64,000 nucleotides of DNA from Morinoia aosen (GCA_030386875.1 CM059556.1:38666964-38730963); one strand, 5' to 3'; shown: positions 45,113 through 57,790, counted from the stretch's first letter. Translations and numbers: made by a program. Notes: generated by a model from the sequence alone, not told the origin.

Positions 45113-46780
45113 GCTCATGAGGGAATGTCCCGATGCTGGTAACATGATTCAAAGTTTGTTAGGGGGAGAGGGGGCAGAGTTAGTTCCCCTCCTCACCCCC
45201 ACAATCCCCCGCCACTCCCTCCTCCCTCCACCTTTAACGCAAACATTTAACGCAACCTCCCTCCACCTTTACCGCAAACCCCCCACACACACAATTCAAC
45301 CAACCGAATTGTGCCGAGTTGCATCGTAGGCAGCATCTCAATTAACTCTGTATTAAGGATTGCACTTATAATAATTAGTGCAGATTATCATAATTCAGCG
45401 CTAATGAGTGCAAATTAAGTGAGGATAAAAATATTAACAGGAATTATCAGTAATGAAGTAGTTCCTGTCGACGTACATGGGCGTAGGTCTGCGTGAGTTG
45501 TGATTACATTTTATGTAAATTAAGGTAGTAGATTTTAAGTCGACATGAATGAGTAAAATACAATATCTTTCCTTGCTGTAATTCTAAAGTACACATACGG
45601 AATTTACAATTTATGTAATTTTACAGTGAAGCCACTAAATTTGTAATTTCTGTAATTTTAAACTGAAATCGAGGAACTGATAATTTCTGCAACTTCTAAG
45701 TAAAGTCCCGGTAGTTAACGGAAGACAAAATAATGAAGGAGTGATGAAAATTGGAATAAGTCAAGTAGCCTCAAAAAAAAAGTCCTGAAGGTCTATCATA
45801 GATGAGGTAACCTAACAGTATCTCCCCTGGGATTTCTAGTCCCCATATTTTAGGATAGACAAGCCTGACTAATCTAAGCTGTTGCCTATCCTATGCCTCC
45901 TGAGGAGGTGAAGTGAGCAAAACTGCATATCATTTGGCGTTGAAACATGGCGTGTTTCCCAAAGTGGACGTAATATGAAATACCAGGTAAGTTTCTCTTA
46001 ACGAGTACATAAATTTGAGCTTTAAACTCTGCCATGACCAGCTGTTCCAGTTCTCTATAAAAGATCCAAAATTTCGAAAGCTTTATGTATTGATGATGAA
46101 GTAAATTCGTACTTTTCAATTCTACAGCAGAATTAATTCCATACATGTTAGCTCTAAATCATACTGGGACGATTTCTCAGCACTCGGCTCGTTTTCAGCT
46201 GGAGGACATCCTGACAAATAATTTCCAGTATTACCGGAAGACCACTCTAATTAAGTTGATCTTGCCGTTCAGTCCTGTTTCCATCGTTGAAAAAAGGAAT
46301 TGCAGTACAGGAGAGATATATGAAGTTTGCATGTTTGAAGTGTGCTAGGTTTGTCTTCGGTTCTGTTGTCGCTTTTTGGATCTCGCCCTAAGTTGTCTGA
46401 AAAACCTGAGATTTAAACAAGTCTTCAAGATTAAGCGAAAATGCACAAAGGGACCTCAGGAGTTACACTGGAAAATACTGTAAAGCGCAAAACTTCTTCA
46501 AATTTCCCAAAGCGACTTAAGAGTTTGATTCTTCTCTGCCACGAAAACGAAAGGAACTCACGATTCTACTCTCAGAGGGAAACGAAATCAACGGTACTTT
46601 TTGGAATTACACGCCCCTCACTGGAGAGGATATCTATATCGATTCTAGGATCCCTTAGAGCCGGATGGTGGATTGAAGGCAAACATTGCAATATCGGACG
46701 TCGGCGGACTTCTTCATTTGCTTGCAAGAAAAAGAGCAAACATGACGGACACGCTGGTCTTCTTCAGGGAGGTATCAGTG
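45113..46780. other. Unassigned sequence
   Basis: A C-rich tract lies at 45185-45300. A 116-codon frame at 46441-46791 starts with ATG and is basic, but has no recognised domain. I do not support it as a gene. Confidence 0.3.
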
Positions 46781-47215
46781 ATGGCGAGTGAGGGGAATTC
46801 CGGACCAAGATGGCAGGGGAAAGGAAAATTTGGTCCAAGATGGCGAGTGAGAGGAATTGCTGGTCCAAGACGGCAAGCGAGAGAAATTCTGGTCCAAGAT
46901 CGCAAGCGAGAAAATTTCTGTTGAAAGATTTCGAGCGAAAGGAATATTTGGTCCAAGATGGCGAGCGAGAGAAATTCTGGTCCAAGATTGCGAGTGAGAG
47001 AAATTCTGGTCGAAGAAATCGAGCGAAAAGTTTATTCGGTTCAAGATGGCGATTAAGAGGAATTTCTGGTCCAAGGTGGCGAGCGAGTGGAATATTTAGT
47101 CTAAGATGGCGAGCAAAAGGAATTTCTAGTCCAAAACGAAGTGCGAAAGGAATATTTGGTCCAATATGGCAAGCGAGAAGAATTTCCGTAAGGAATTTCT
47201 GGCCGATTAAAGCTA
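46781..47215. repeat. About 29-30-bp minisatellite, roughly 14 copies
   Basis: GGTCCAAGATGGCGAGCGAG plus AGGAATTCT. Frames on both strands (140 and 188 codons) are repeat-driven. Confidence 0.9.
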
Positions 47216-48289
47216 GCAAGAAGGATTTCTGATACAAGAAACAGCCAACCAGGCACAAAATGAAAGATGGACTTGTATGAATGAAATGACGCACGAGACA
47301 ATGACATGAAAATTTGAATGATCTTTTCATCCATGAATAAAGGTGACTGAATTACTTGGCAGGAAAATTATTGTCTCCCACTAATAGCTTGGAATGAAAA
47401 GAATTTGCTACTTGAGTGAATGGTTAACGGCATTTGTTATTTGATACGGTTATGTATTAACTTTTTACGAAATAAAATGAAACCAATTTCAATTGGAACA
47501 TTATAATTTAGGTATGAACAATGGACAATCGCTCACGCAGTTTTCATATGTCTACTACTTAAATGTCTTGTGTTTTCGCGAATTTCAGCAGCACGCGCAA
47601 TAAAACAGTACGGTCAGTGTATCTGGTAAACAGGTTAATGCAGACAATGTCAACACCCGTATAAATTCAGTTTGAATTCCGTAGTAGAGATTCGGCTAAA
47701 CTTTTTGAACGCTATGATGGTTGGTTATCGATACGCTTTTTTTCGCCTGAGTGATTATTATTTCTGATATTATTAATATTTCTTTACGAGAAATACTGTA
47801 ATTTCTACTTGATTTCTAGCAAAAAAAATCCTATTACATGTTGATACGTCGCAGCAATTACCATTAAACACTTCTAAAAACTGCTGAGAAATGTTCCGTT
47901 AATTAACGAACATTAGAGTACGTCTTCAAATTGCACTGCAGCTTCAATTGTCATCTTCATCAAACTTCACAGTGAAGCGATCCCAACGCAAGACTTTACG
48001 CTGAGATAGACACAGTCACAAGTCATGTTGAGCAGCTCATAAATTGAGTCACGCCGTAAATGTTTGCAGCTTCAATGCACTCACAATACGCTCCGTTTTG
48101 ATTACTTAAAAGTTCGACGGCAGTTTTCAAGACTGAGATTATCTCGCCGCGAACAACAGGCGCGTTGGGGAGTTTCTTTTTGTGCCGGTGCGACCGAGAC
48201 GCCGAGCTGCTCGTGTTGTTCAGACCACGCTGGTATTGTCATAACGGTCTTAGTGTAGACATCGGGGTGCTGGTGGAGTCTGGAGTAGG
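47216..48289. other. Unassigned sequence
   Basis: About 48110-48260 is G+C-rich with a 64-codon frame; no recognised content. Confidence 0.3.
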
Positions 48290-48450
48290 TGGTGACTAGT
48301 TGTGTGTCTTGCCTATACCCTATACCAACTACAAAGTACAGGTATAATGTACATGTGTCTATAGTTGTACCTATACGTATACCTTTACCTAGACCTATAA
48401 CTTTACCATATACCTATACATATACCCACACTACTCCTCTAGGCAGCACT
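48290..48450. repeat. Degenerate ACCTATACMTATACC-type repeat
   Basis: Short copies of ACCTATAC and TATACCTTTACC without fixed period. Confidence 0.6.
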
Positions 48451-48548
48451 TGCCTTAGTATTGTATATACCTGGGATTTGCCGAGCAGTGAGCGCATCTA
48501 AGTGTAAGCGTTACCTAAATGGGAAAACTGCATTGATATGGGAGCTAC

Positions 48549-48845
48549 CTACGGTAGAGGAAACAAGGTAGGGTCATTTCTATGGGAGAAAATACACCTC
48601 CTCTTATTCGGCAAGCCAATAGAACGGCTTTATTTCAAACAAATTTTATGACGTCACCAAAACGCCGTGTCGTTGGGACAATAGTGGAGCCAGATTTGGG
48701 GGTAGCAGTGCTGCCAGATTTGGGGGTAGCAATGTTACCAGATACAATATGAGCGCTGCTATTGGTTCGTTACCGTGACGTCAGCTAAACCATACCGTCC
48801 ATGAATAAAAGACTGGCTCGAACCTACCTTGTTTCTTCTACCGTG
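48549..48845. mobile_element. MITE family D, copy 2
   Basis: A homologue of the element at 32960 with inverted ends (ACGGTAGAGGAAACAAGGTA and TACCTTGTTTCTTCTACCGT). It is longer because GCCAGATTTGGGGGTAGCA is duplicated internally. Both TGACGTCA sites are kept. No target duplication is visible here. Confidence 0.85.
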
Positions 48846-49374
48846 TTCAAGTTGATGAGATATACGATTTACATACCTGAAATACTTTGCGGCTGTCAAA
48901 CACAGAGCGTCAGGAGGAAAATGTATCGTATTCATCTCCGAGAGTGAAGCGTTTGAATCAGGTGACTTGAGATTTCACGAAAAATATTTTCATAAGAAAA
49001 ATAAAAGGCTTATTGCCTGGTTTTTCACAGCATAAGCGTTCTAACTTGAAAATCGTCTAACACTCTCCCTATTTACCCCCAATGACGCTTCCTCCCGATG
49101 GTACCCCACGCTTCAGCAACCTCGTAGGTACCTGCGCTTTTCGCATGGCTATATTTCTGTACAAATTACGAGTATGCTTCCTCAGAGCGGCAGCTTATGC
49201 CCTCACTGATGATTCTAAAACAATTGAGGGTATTTTTGAAATAATTTGTGACGGGCACGCCATTAATTGTGACGGCGAGGCGCTGCTCGCACGCTCACAG
49301 TCACCACATTTGGTGGTGACTTGTTGGGCCGGTCGGGCTGAGAGGGGTGGTGCGGCAAGTGGTGAAGTTTGGGA
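48846..49374. other. Unassigned sequence
   Basis: A 110-codon frame at 49082-49414 enters the following repeat and is unrecognised. Confidence 0.3.
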
Positions 49375-49790
49375 TGTTGGGTTGGGGGGCTGGTACCGAG
49401 GGAATTGGGGCTGAGGGGATCGGGGTTGGGTTGGGGTTGGGGGGTTGGAGTTGGGGGGTTGGGTTTGAGGAAATTGGGGTTGATGGGATTGGGGTTGAAG
49501 GCATTGGGGTTGATAGGATTTGGGTTGAGGGGTTGGGGGTTGAGGATTGGGTTTGAGTAATTGGGGTTGAGGGGATTGGGGTTGAAGGGATTGGGGTTGA
49601 AGGGATTGGGGTTGAAGGGATTGGGGTTGAAGGGATTGGGGTTGAAGGGATTGGGGTTGAAGGGATTGGGGTTGAAGGGATTGGGGTTGAAGAGATTGGG
49701 GTTGAGGGGGTGGGGGTTGAGGATTGGGTTTGAGTAATTGGGGTTGAGAGGATTGGGCTTGAAGGGATTGGGATTGAGGGGATTGGGACG
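49375..49790. repeat. 15-bp G-rich minisatellite, about 25 copies
   Basis: GGGGTTGAAGGGATT, most regular at 49560-49690. Each unit holds two G-runs of three or four, spaced 5 and 3 bases apart, which meets the usual G-quadruplex pattern. The 186-215-codon reverse frames (an NPNPF repeat and two others) are repeat-driven. Confidence 0.93.
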
Positions 49791-50217
49791 CAGTGTGCAA
49801 AAGTTCGAGCCGTAATACAGCATATTTTTGTGAGCACACCTAGAGCTGCAATTGCTTCAGCCGCAATATGTAGACTGCAGGCAATGGTACAAGTGTGTGA
49901 GAGGCACACCATATCAGGAGCATTAAGTTTACAGTGACGAAAGCTCACACTGAAAATGAGCGCGAGAAAGCACGTTCTTTCAATCGTACATCCCTAGTCG
50001 ACACAGGCGGTGGTTAGCCAAATAATATCATGCAAAATACCTGCACAAGTGAGGGTGTTTAATAGGCTAACACAAAGCCAGTGTTCACGTTCAGCACCTA
50101 AACACTGCACTGGAGTTCTCCCTCTGTTATGGTGAGGGATTACAGCGCTGAGTCGCAATCACAACACGTGCTGGTGAGCTGGCTGTCTCTCCCCTCACGC
50201 TGTGGCATTTCAGCGAA
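49791..50217. other. Unassigned sequence
   Basis: Nothing recognised. Confidence 0.3.
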
Positions 50218-50345
50218 CTGCAGTGCTGCACTGTACTGCACTGTACCGCAGTGCTGCACTGTACCGCAGTGCTGCACTGTACTACAGTGCTGTTCTGTGC
50301 TGCAGTGATGCACTGTACTGCGGTGCTGCACTGTAGTGCAGTGTG
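50218..50345. repeat. CAGTGCTGCACTGTAC-type tandem repeat
   Basis: About 7-8 copies with a period of mostly 18 bp. The unit is nearly palindromic (CAGTGC/TGCACTG), so hairpins are possible. It ends at the shared 27-mer at 50337-50363. Confidence 0.8.
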
Positions 50346-50363
50346 GTACGAAACTCGTACGTC

Positions 50364-51059
50364 TCTTTGGTTTGCATTATGGTACGCAGCTATACACCAT
50401 GCAAGTCTGTGGCTTGCTTCATTTCTCTTTAAAAAGTCAACTAGCATATATATCCGAAAAGAACATTTTACAGCGCGATTGTCATTTGACCGGCTAACAT
50501 AGTTGCTCCTGATAATAAAGAAAAAAGAACCACCGAAGAAATGAGCTCATTTTACGTGTAGGGGGCAAACATATTGCACTCAGTGAAGAGACCTCCGTGT
50601 TTTCACGAATTAGGCAGACATATATTTTACCAGACTATTGCATTTGCGCAACTAGGGTAAGACTTGCGCATGGCTTGAAATGTGTATTGCACAGTATCAC
50701 AATAATTTTCCAGCATTCTAGCGATGATTTTCATAGCTAAAAATCTCAAAATAATAATGATGATGGTTGAGACTATCTGCATTACTCTCTTGCGTCAGAT
50801 TTGTGAAGTTGAACACTTTTATTCATTCAATTTCAACCAGTGTTAAAATTAGTGTCTCCTAAAATTTTGTGGGTTCATTTTGCTCAATCCAAGTCACTTA
50901 TATTATAAATTTTCACCGTATGATTCAATTAATTTATGGCATTTGAAGACTTTGTTTTGTTTTTGTCTTGATGCAGATGAGCAGAGTGCCTTATAGGTTC
51001 CATTACACGATGTATTGTGGCATGTACTACCAAGCAGACCTATTTATTATTTTCCAGTG
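50364..51059. other. Unassigned AT-rich sequence
   Basis: Nothing recognised. Confidence 0.3.
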
Positions 51060-52856
51060 TTTATTGGTGGCTTGGTGTGACCTGTTGTGTTGCTGGGTGT
51101 ATTGGGTGGCTTGGTGTGACCTGTTGTGTTGCTGGGTGTATTGGGTGGCTTGGTGTGACCTGTTGTGTTGCTGGGTGTATTGGGTGGCTTGGTGTGACCT
51201 GTTGTGTTGCTGGGTGTATTGGGTGGCTTGGTGTGACCTGTTGTGTTGCTGGGTGTATTGGGTGGCTTGGTGTGACCTGTTGTGTTGTTGGGTGTATTGG
51301 GTGGCTTGGTGTGACCTGTTGTGTTGCTGGGTGTATTGGGTGGCTTGGTGTGACCTTTTGTGTTGCTGGGTGTATTGGGTGGCTTGGTGTGACCTGTTGT
51401 GTTGCTGGATGCATTGGGTGGCTTGGTGTGACCTGTTGTGTTGTTGTGTGTATTGGGTGGCTTGGTGTGACCTGTTGTGTTGCTGGGTGTATAGGGTGGC
51501 TTTGTGTAACCTGTTGTGTTGTTGGGTGAATTGGGTGGCTTGGTGTGATCTGTTGTGTTGCTGGGTGTATTGGGTGGCTTTGTGTGACCTGTTGTGTTGC
51601 TGGGTGTGTTGGGTGGCTTGGTGTGACCTGTTGTGTTGTTGGGTGTATTGGGTGGCTCGGTGTGACCTGTTGTGTTGCTGGGTGTATTGGGTGGCTTGGT
51701 GTGACCTGTTGTGTTGCTGGGTGTATTGGGTGGCTTGGTGTGACCTGTTGTGTTGCTGGGTGTATTGGGTGGTTTGGTGTGACCTGTTGTGTTGTTGGGT
51801 GTATTGGGTGGCTTGGTGTGACCTGTTGTGTTGCTGGGTGAATTGGGTGGCTTTGTGTGACTTGTTGTGTTGTTGGGTGTATTGGGTGGCTTGGTGTGAC
51901 CTGTTGTGTTGCTGGGTGAATTGGGGGGCTTTGTGTGACCTGTGGTGTTGTTGGGTGTATTGGGTGGCTTGGTGTGACCTGTTGTGTTGCTGGGTGTATA
52001 GGGTGGCTTTGTGTAACCTGTTGTGTTGTTGGGTGAATTGGGTGGCTTGGTGTGACCTGTTGTGTTGCTGGGTGTATTGGGTGGCTTTGTGTGACCTGTT
52101 GTGTTGCTGGGTGTGTTGGGTGGCTTGGTGTGACCTGTTGTGTTGTTGGGTGTATTGGGTGGCTTGGTGTGACCTGTTGTGTGGCTGGGTGTATTGGGTG
52201 GCTTGGTGTGACCTGTTGTGCTGCTGGGTGTATTGGGTGGCTTGGTGTGACCTGTTGTGTTGCTGGGTGTATTGGGTGGCTTGGTGTGACCTGTTGTGTT
52301 GCTGGGTGTATTGGGTGGTTTGGTGTGACCTGTTGTGTTGTTGGGTGTATTGGGTGGCTTGGTGTGACCTGTTTTGTCACTGGGTGTATTGGGTGGCTTG
52401 GTGTGACCTGTTGTGTCACTGGGTGTATTGGGTGGCTTGGTGTGACCTGTTGTGTCACTGGGTGTATTGGGTGGTTTGGTGTGACCTGTTTTGTCACTGG
52501 GTGTATTGGGTGGCTTGGTGTGACCTGTTGTGTCACTGGGTGTATTGGGTGGCTTGGTGTGACCTGTTGTGTTGCTGGGTGTATTGGGTGGCTTGGTGTG
52601 ACCTGTTGTGTTGCTGGGTGTATTGGGTGGTTTGGTGTGACCTGTTGTGTTGTTGGGTGTATTGGGTGGCTTGGTGTGACCTGTTTTGTCACTGGGTGTA
52701 TTGGGTGGCTTGGTGTGACCTGTTGTGTCACTGGGTGTATTGGGTGGTTTGGTGTGACCTGTTTTGTCACTGGGTGTATTGGGTGGCTTGGTGTGACCTG
52801 TTGTGTCACTGGGTGTATTGGGTGGCTTGGTGTGACCTGTTGTGTTGCTGGGTGTG
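51060..52856. repeat. 39-bp minisatellite, about 46 copies
   Basis: GTGACCTGTTGTGTTGCTGG followed by GTGTATTGGGTGGCTTGGT. Because 39 is a multiple of 3 and no frame used contains a stop, there are frames of 631 codons (VAWCDLLCCWVYW repeat) on the plus strand and 582 codons (TQQVTPSHPIHPA repeat) on the minus strand. Variants (GTTGCTGG, GTTGTTGG, GTCACTGG) occur in blocks; GTCACTGG appears only from about 52377 on. Confidence 0.97.
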
Positions 52857-53187
52857 TAAGTAGAATATTATTAGGGTATTAGTATTAGTATATTAGTTAT
52901 AACAGATATATTAGTCGAATTTCAACTCAGATTGATTTCTATAATCCACAGTGCCTAGTCCGGATAGTATCTTTGTTACTCGAGAAATTTTAAATGGTCA
53001 GGGGTGGTGTTGTTTAATCGTTAAAACTCCGGTGAATATGAAATGAAAAACTAATTATCAGAGTTTTGTGTTATTTTTTATTACTCTGATACAAAAGGAT
53101 GATCATAATTCACTTTTTTTTTAGATATTTACACAATATTTAATTACCATTCAATTATATATTTCACAGTATATTAGAATGGACTAT
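52857..53187. other. Unassigned AT-rich sequence
   Basis: Nothing recognised. Confidence 0.3.
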
Positions 53188-53299
53188 TAGTCTACGGTGT
53201 TTACACCTAACATTTAAGTTCCCCTGCCATGAAAGATTGCCAATAGTCTACGGTGTTTACACCTAACATTTAAGTATCTCTGTCATGAAAAGTTGTCAA
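53188..53299. repeat. 56-bp tandem duplication, 2 copies
   Basis: TAGTCTACGGTGTTTACACC begins copies at 53188 and 53244. Confidence 0.85.
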
Positions 53300-56200
53300 T
53301 AGGCCTAACACCTAAGGAATTATCACACAAAACGATTTCAATAAATAAATGACGAGAGAATGACAAGGGTTGGGTATTCCACGATTTTATTAACCTCTAA
53401 CTCATCTAATACATTACACTGCTATTAAAATCCGGCGTTACCATTACTCCAGTCATTTGAAAATTAAGATAAATATGATACATGAAAATCAAAACTATTA
53501 TTAAAACGAAACAGTGACATATACGCTATTAAAATGAGAAAAAACTGTTTTATGAGCGGAAATTTGAGGGCGTTGAAATTTTTTAGAGGCAAAGGAGGCA
53601 TTAATAAGGCTAATATTAGCATAAACAATGCAGTGCCATCGTTCTTGTATAAGCATGTACAGGGTAAATTTGAGCGCATCGCGAATTTTCATTCTCTAAG
53701 CTTTCTGTACCTAATTACTTGCACAAGACGTATACTTCCACTAAATTCATTGCTCGTACCCAATATGCCACATCGCTGAAAAATATTCATGAAATTTTGG
53801 ACATGTGCATGAAAGTTAATTTAAAAATCTGTAACTGGTGATATTTTCACCAATTCCAGCTTTTCAAAATGTCCCAAGATTACGACCGATGTTTGTGTGT
53901 TATTATCGGTGGGAAAGTTTTTCTTCTTCCTTTTAATGACGAACCTTTAAATTAGACATCCTGAGAGAAGTAATGATCACCAAAATCTCCGTCTTATGCG
54001 GTTTTGTGTGTTATGCATTTTGCACTACAGAGCGAGGATTTAGAAGCAGTTAAAGAACAGAATGAATACTATTATGCAAAGATAGACATTACAAGTTTTA
54101 TAAGATAACTCAATGGTAGCGATAAATGATGATTTGTGCAGGTAATTTTTATCACATAAATTTAATTGGTAAGTTATATTTTAGGCGACTTAGCTGCTTT
54201 CCAGCTGATCAAAAATTGAAGACCAGGTAACCAAAGAAAAGTTTTTACAAAGAAGTTGAAGTGTACAAAATGAGGACCAAGTAATATGCTATTTCTAAAT
54301 TGATGTTGATAACCTTACCAGTGTTTTTTCTTATTCGTGGAATTGTGATTCCCAATAGAGCTAGAGGAAATTTACGTCATGCGTCATAGAGGGAGTCACG
54401 AAGATCATTCACTCTTTCAAAGTTATGTCATTTCTCATGGCATTCCTTACCTTCCGTCCTCTAACTGTCTGGATCGTTTACAAGTTTCGAGACAGATATA
54501 AATTAATGTTTCCACATTCTGTAGCCCCCAAAATTCGTCATAATCAATACGGTCGTAATCAAGATCTAATTACAAAAGTATTGTCTATCAGTGGATGTTA
54601 CATAGCTGTATATCGGAAGCTTTTTCAAACATAATTACGTCAAAACCGCAGGTTTTTTATTACGCGAAAAATTGTATAATACATATATCCCATACGAATA
54701 AATTTAGAACAACCGAATTATCAGTTCGTTTAACTAATTACAAGTTTTTTTAATGTCCAGTAACTTTTATGAAACTCACAGTATTTAGGAAAATATATTA
54801 AGTACTCATGCTCTTGGAGAAGTAGCATTGAAATATACAAACACTTGAAAATTTTCGAGTTTTTTTTTTAAATTGCTAATGTTCTTCGCTATCAGCATTC
54901 CCCCGTCCGTAGACTTGGCAAAGAGTTATGTGTAAAATAAGGTCACTAGTAAGGCATGGAGAATATAAATGCATGTAACCGTGTTTGCATTAAACATTAT
55001 TGAAACTGGAGGGGTTGACACGGGCGTTTATTTTATGTAGGAGGTAATAGAAAATGGGAGATTCTTAATGTACAGAATCCATAAAACGTTGAATGTACCT
55101 GCATTCTCAAAGAGGGTTAACTGTGCTTACTATATATTTTCAGTTTGAGTCAAGGTCCATTTCTCAAACGGGAATATTAATCAAGCTCTCTAAGCTTTGA
55201 AATTGCGACAGTGAACGTTGAACGAAAATCCCAAGGCCAACTACTTCCATTAAAACGCGTTCGCTACAAACCCCTGTGCCATAATCATCGCCACAATTTT
55301 CGAAACCTTGTTTTTCTGAAAAATAACTACAAGATGTTACAAAGGTTTTTCAAGACATTTTAAATTTTATTAAAGCTTATTTTCAATTTACGGAACTCTT
55401 CATGGCAAATTTAAAAATGACGTTACTTTCGCAGCTGTGGGGCATCGCTTATTCCCGTCATCAGCTCTATTATGGTTGCAGGGGACTGGAAAACTGACGG
55501 AACATGTCAGTGAGGCCTTTGATCACCGGCAAGGAAGACCCAACAAGACGGACTCCGGCACCTGCAAGTCTCACACAGCTGGCGAGAGTTTGTAACTCGC
55601 CCAATAAGCGAGAGGACAAGCGGCTGCTGACGCGGCAGTTTTGTACGGCGCCATTTCCATAAAATATGAAAAAAATGAACGACATAATTCGAAAGGAGTC
55701 GCGTAAAAAGCACTTTTTCAGAGATCTAGGGACGATTGCAAACTTCGCAGAACTCAAGTTCGCCAAACTTGATCGTGTTGGAGGTCCGTGTTGAGGACGT
55801 GAGATCACCGAATATAAACGTTAGATAAATGTTCTTTAACGCTGAAATTTAGCTCAAAATTCTGCGCTCGACGCCTCCGAGTACTGTTTTTAGAATTGCG
55901 CCCGACCTTTCCACTGTCACATACACACTTTAATTCATCTCCAACAATGTCCACACGCGTTTAAATTATGCAAATGTTTTCGTTAAAAATAATTTCCACT
56001 CTACGACTCATCGTCGTAGTTGAATTATCTTGCCCAGAATGGTTAATTGATTTAGATGCTCTCGAGCTGTTCTCGTCTGCTGCTGCAATAATGGACTACC
56101 GGGATTACAGTGTCACAAATTGAACTGAATTGAAAATTGGTCTCGGCGTTCAGATTCCGAAAACGAGAATACATTTTGAGCCCTAAATTCGTTTGCAGGA

Positions 56201-56866
56201 AAAGCGCTTTGCTGAAAATAATGAACAAGTCGACTTAACTTGTACGGCTGTTGGTTCTATAATACGTTCAACAATACATGCACAATTGCTTGTTACGTTG
56301 AATAGTACACAAGTGCAATACAATAAAACTCTAGTCAGTAGTGGCATGCGTATGAAGTACTCAGGTTTATCTAGAAAATAAGCATATTTTCAAAAAACTT
56401 TCATAAATTTGGGCTATTGTTGTGCCTTTGAATTGCGTGATCTAAGTTTAAATTATATAATTGCTGATCGAAAAAAAGAGCTTGAAATATGTAGTCTAAA
56501 ATCAAAGGTTGAAAATTTCTAGAAGTAATTCAAAGCAGACATCGAAATGAAACGTTAAAATATGATCAGAACATTTCCTATATGAACGTTGAAATCGTTA
56601 AGCTGCACTAGCTTTATTTGGATCTGCACATAGATGGAACCAGAGTTTTTAAGTTATATTTTTATAAAAACTATGATTGTTTTGATTAGCACTCGGTCTG
56701 GATGGATAAATTATCTTTAATGAAGCGACTGTCCTGATGTATGTATTGTTTTGTTGAATGGGCTGTCTTGGTGAGTGAACTGTTTTGATGAGTGAATTAC
56801 ATGCGTGAGTAAACTGCAAAGAGAAGGGAACTTCTTTCATGAGTAACTGCATTTATGATTAATTAG
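53300..56866. other. Unassigned sequence
   Basis: The longest stretch without a named feature. It is mostly AT-rich. A G+C-richer patch at 55440-55800 carries a 112-codon minus-strand frame (55808-55470) without a recognised domain. No splice-consistent exon chain could be built. Confidence 0.3.
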
Positions 56867-56867
56867 C

Positions 56868-57735
56868 GCACTCATAAATTAGCGTACTCGTGAATTAGTG
56901 TACTCGTGAATTAACGTACTCGTGAATTAACGTACTCGTGAATTAGTGTACCCGTGAATTAGTGTACCCGTGAATTAGTGTACCCGTGAATTAGTGTACT
57001 CGTGAATTAGTGTACTCGTGAATTAGTGTTCTCGTGAATTAGTGTACTCGTGAATTAGTGTACTTGTAAATCAGTGTACTCGTGAATTAGTGTACTAGTG
57101 AATCAGCGTATTCGTGAATTAACGTACTCGTGAATCAGTGTGCTCGTGAATCAGTGTACTCGTGAATTAACGTACTCGTGAATTAGTGTACTCGTGAATC
57201 AGTGTACTCGTGAATTAACGTACTCGTGAATCAGTGTACTCGTGAATTAACGTACTCGTGAATCAGTGTACTCGTGAATCAACGTACTCGTGAATCAGTG
57301 TACTCGTGAATTAACGTACTCGTGAATTAACGTACTCGTGAATTAGTGTACTTGTGAATCAGTGTACTCGTGAATTAACGAACTCGTGAATCAGTGTACT
57401 CGTGAATCAGTGTACTCGTGAATTAACGTACCCGTGAATCAGTGTACTCGTGAATTAACGTACTCGTGAATCAGTGTACTCGTGAATCAATGTACTCGTG
57501 AATTAACGTACTCGTGAATCAGTGTACTCGTGAATCAGTGTACTCGTGAATTAACGTACTCGTGAATCAGTGTACTCGTGAATCAATGTACTCGTGAATT
57601 AACGTACTCGTGAATTAGTGTACTCGTGAATTAGTGTACTTGTGAATTAGTGTACTCGTGAATTAGTGTACTCGTGAATTAGTGTACTCGTGAGTTAGTG
57701 TACTCGTGAGTTAGTGTACTCGTGAATTAGCTTAT
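56868..57735. repeat. 16-bp minisatellite, about 54 copies, with higher-order pattern
   Basis: TGAATTAGTGTACTCG with variants TGAATTAACGTACTCG, TGAATCAGTGTACTCG and TGAATCAATGTACTCG. In the middle these alternate in a recurring three-unit order, while the two ends are nearly uniform. Confidence 0.95.
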
Positions 57736-57746
57736 TCATCAATGCA

Positions 57747-57790
57747 GTTCGCTCACCATGGCAGTTTATAAACTGCAATTGTCAGCGAAC
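57747..57790. other. 44-bp near-perfect palindrome between two arrays
   Basis: The two 22-bp halves differ at 3 positions when one is inverted. The centre GCAGTTTATAAACTGC is perfect and the outer ends are GTTCGCT and AGCGAAC. It could form a cruciform. Confidence 0.85.

Noticed and set aside
45780-45895. Third copy of the SINE-like repeat (TCTCCCCTGGGATTTCTAGT resembles its end)
   Set aside because: The resemblance covers only about 40 bp with gaps, too little to assign.
50968-52863. 631- and 582-codon antiparallel frames as a membrane protein or secreted repeat protein
   Set aside because: The 39-bp unit alone explains them; the sequence outside the array contributes almost nothing and no domain is seen.
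56868-57735. CRISPR array
   Set aside because: Units are directly abutting 16-bp copies with no unique spacers, and the setting is eukaryotic.
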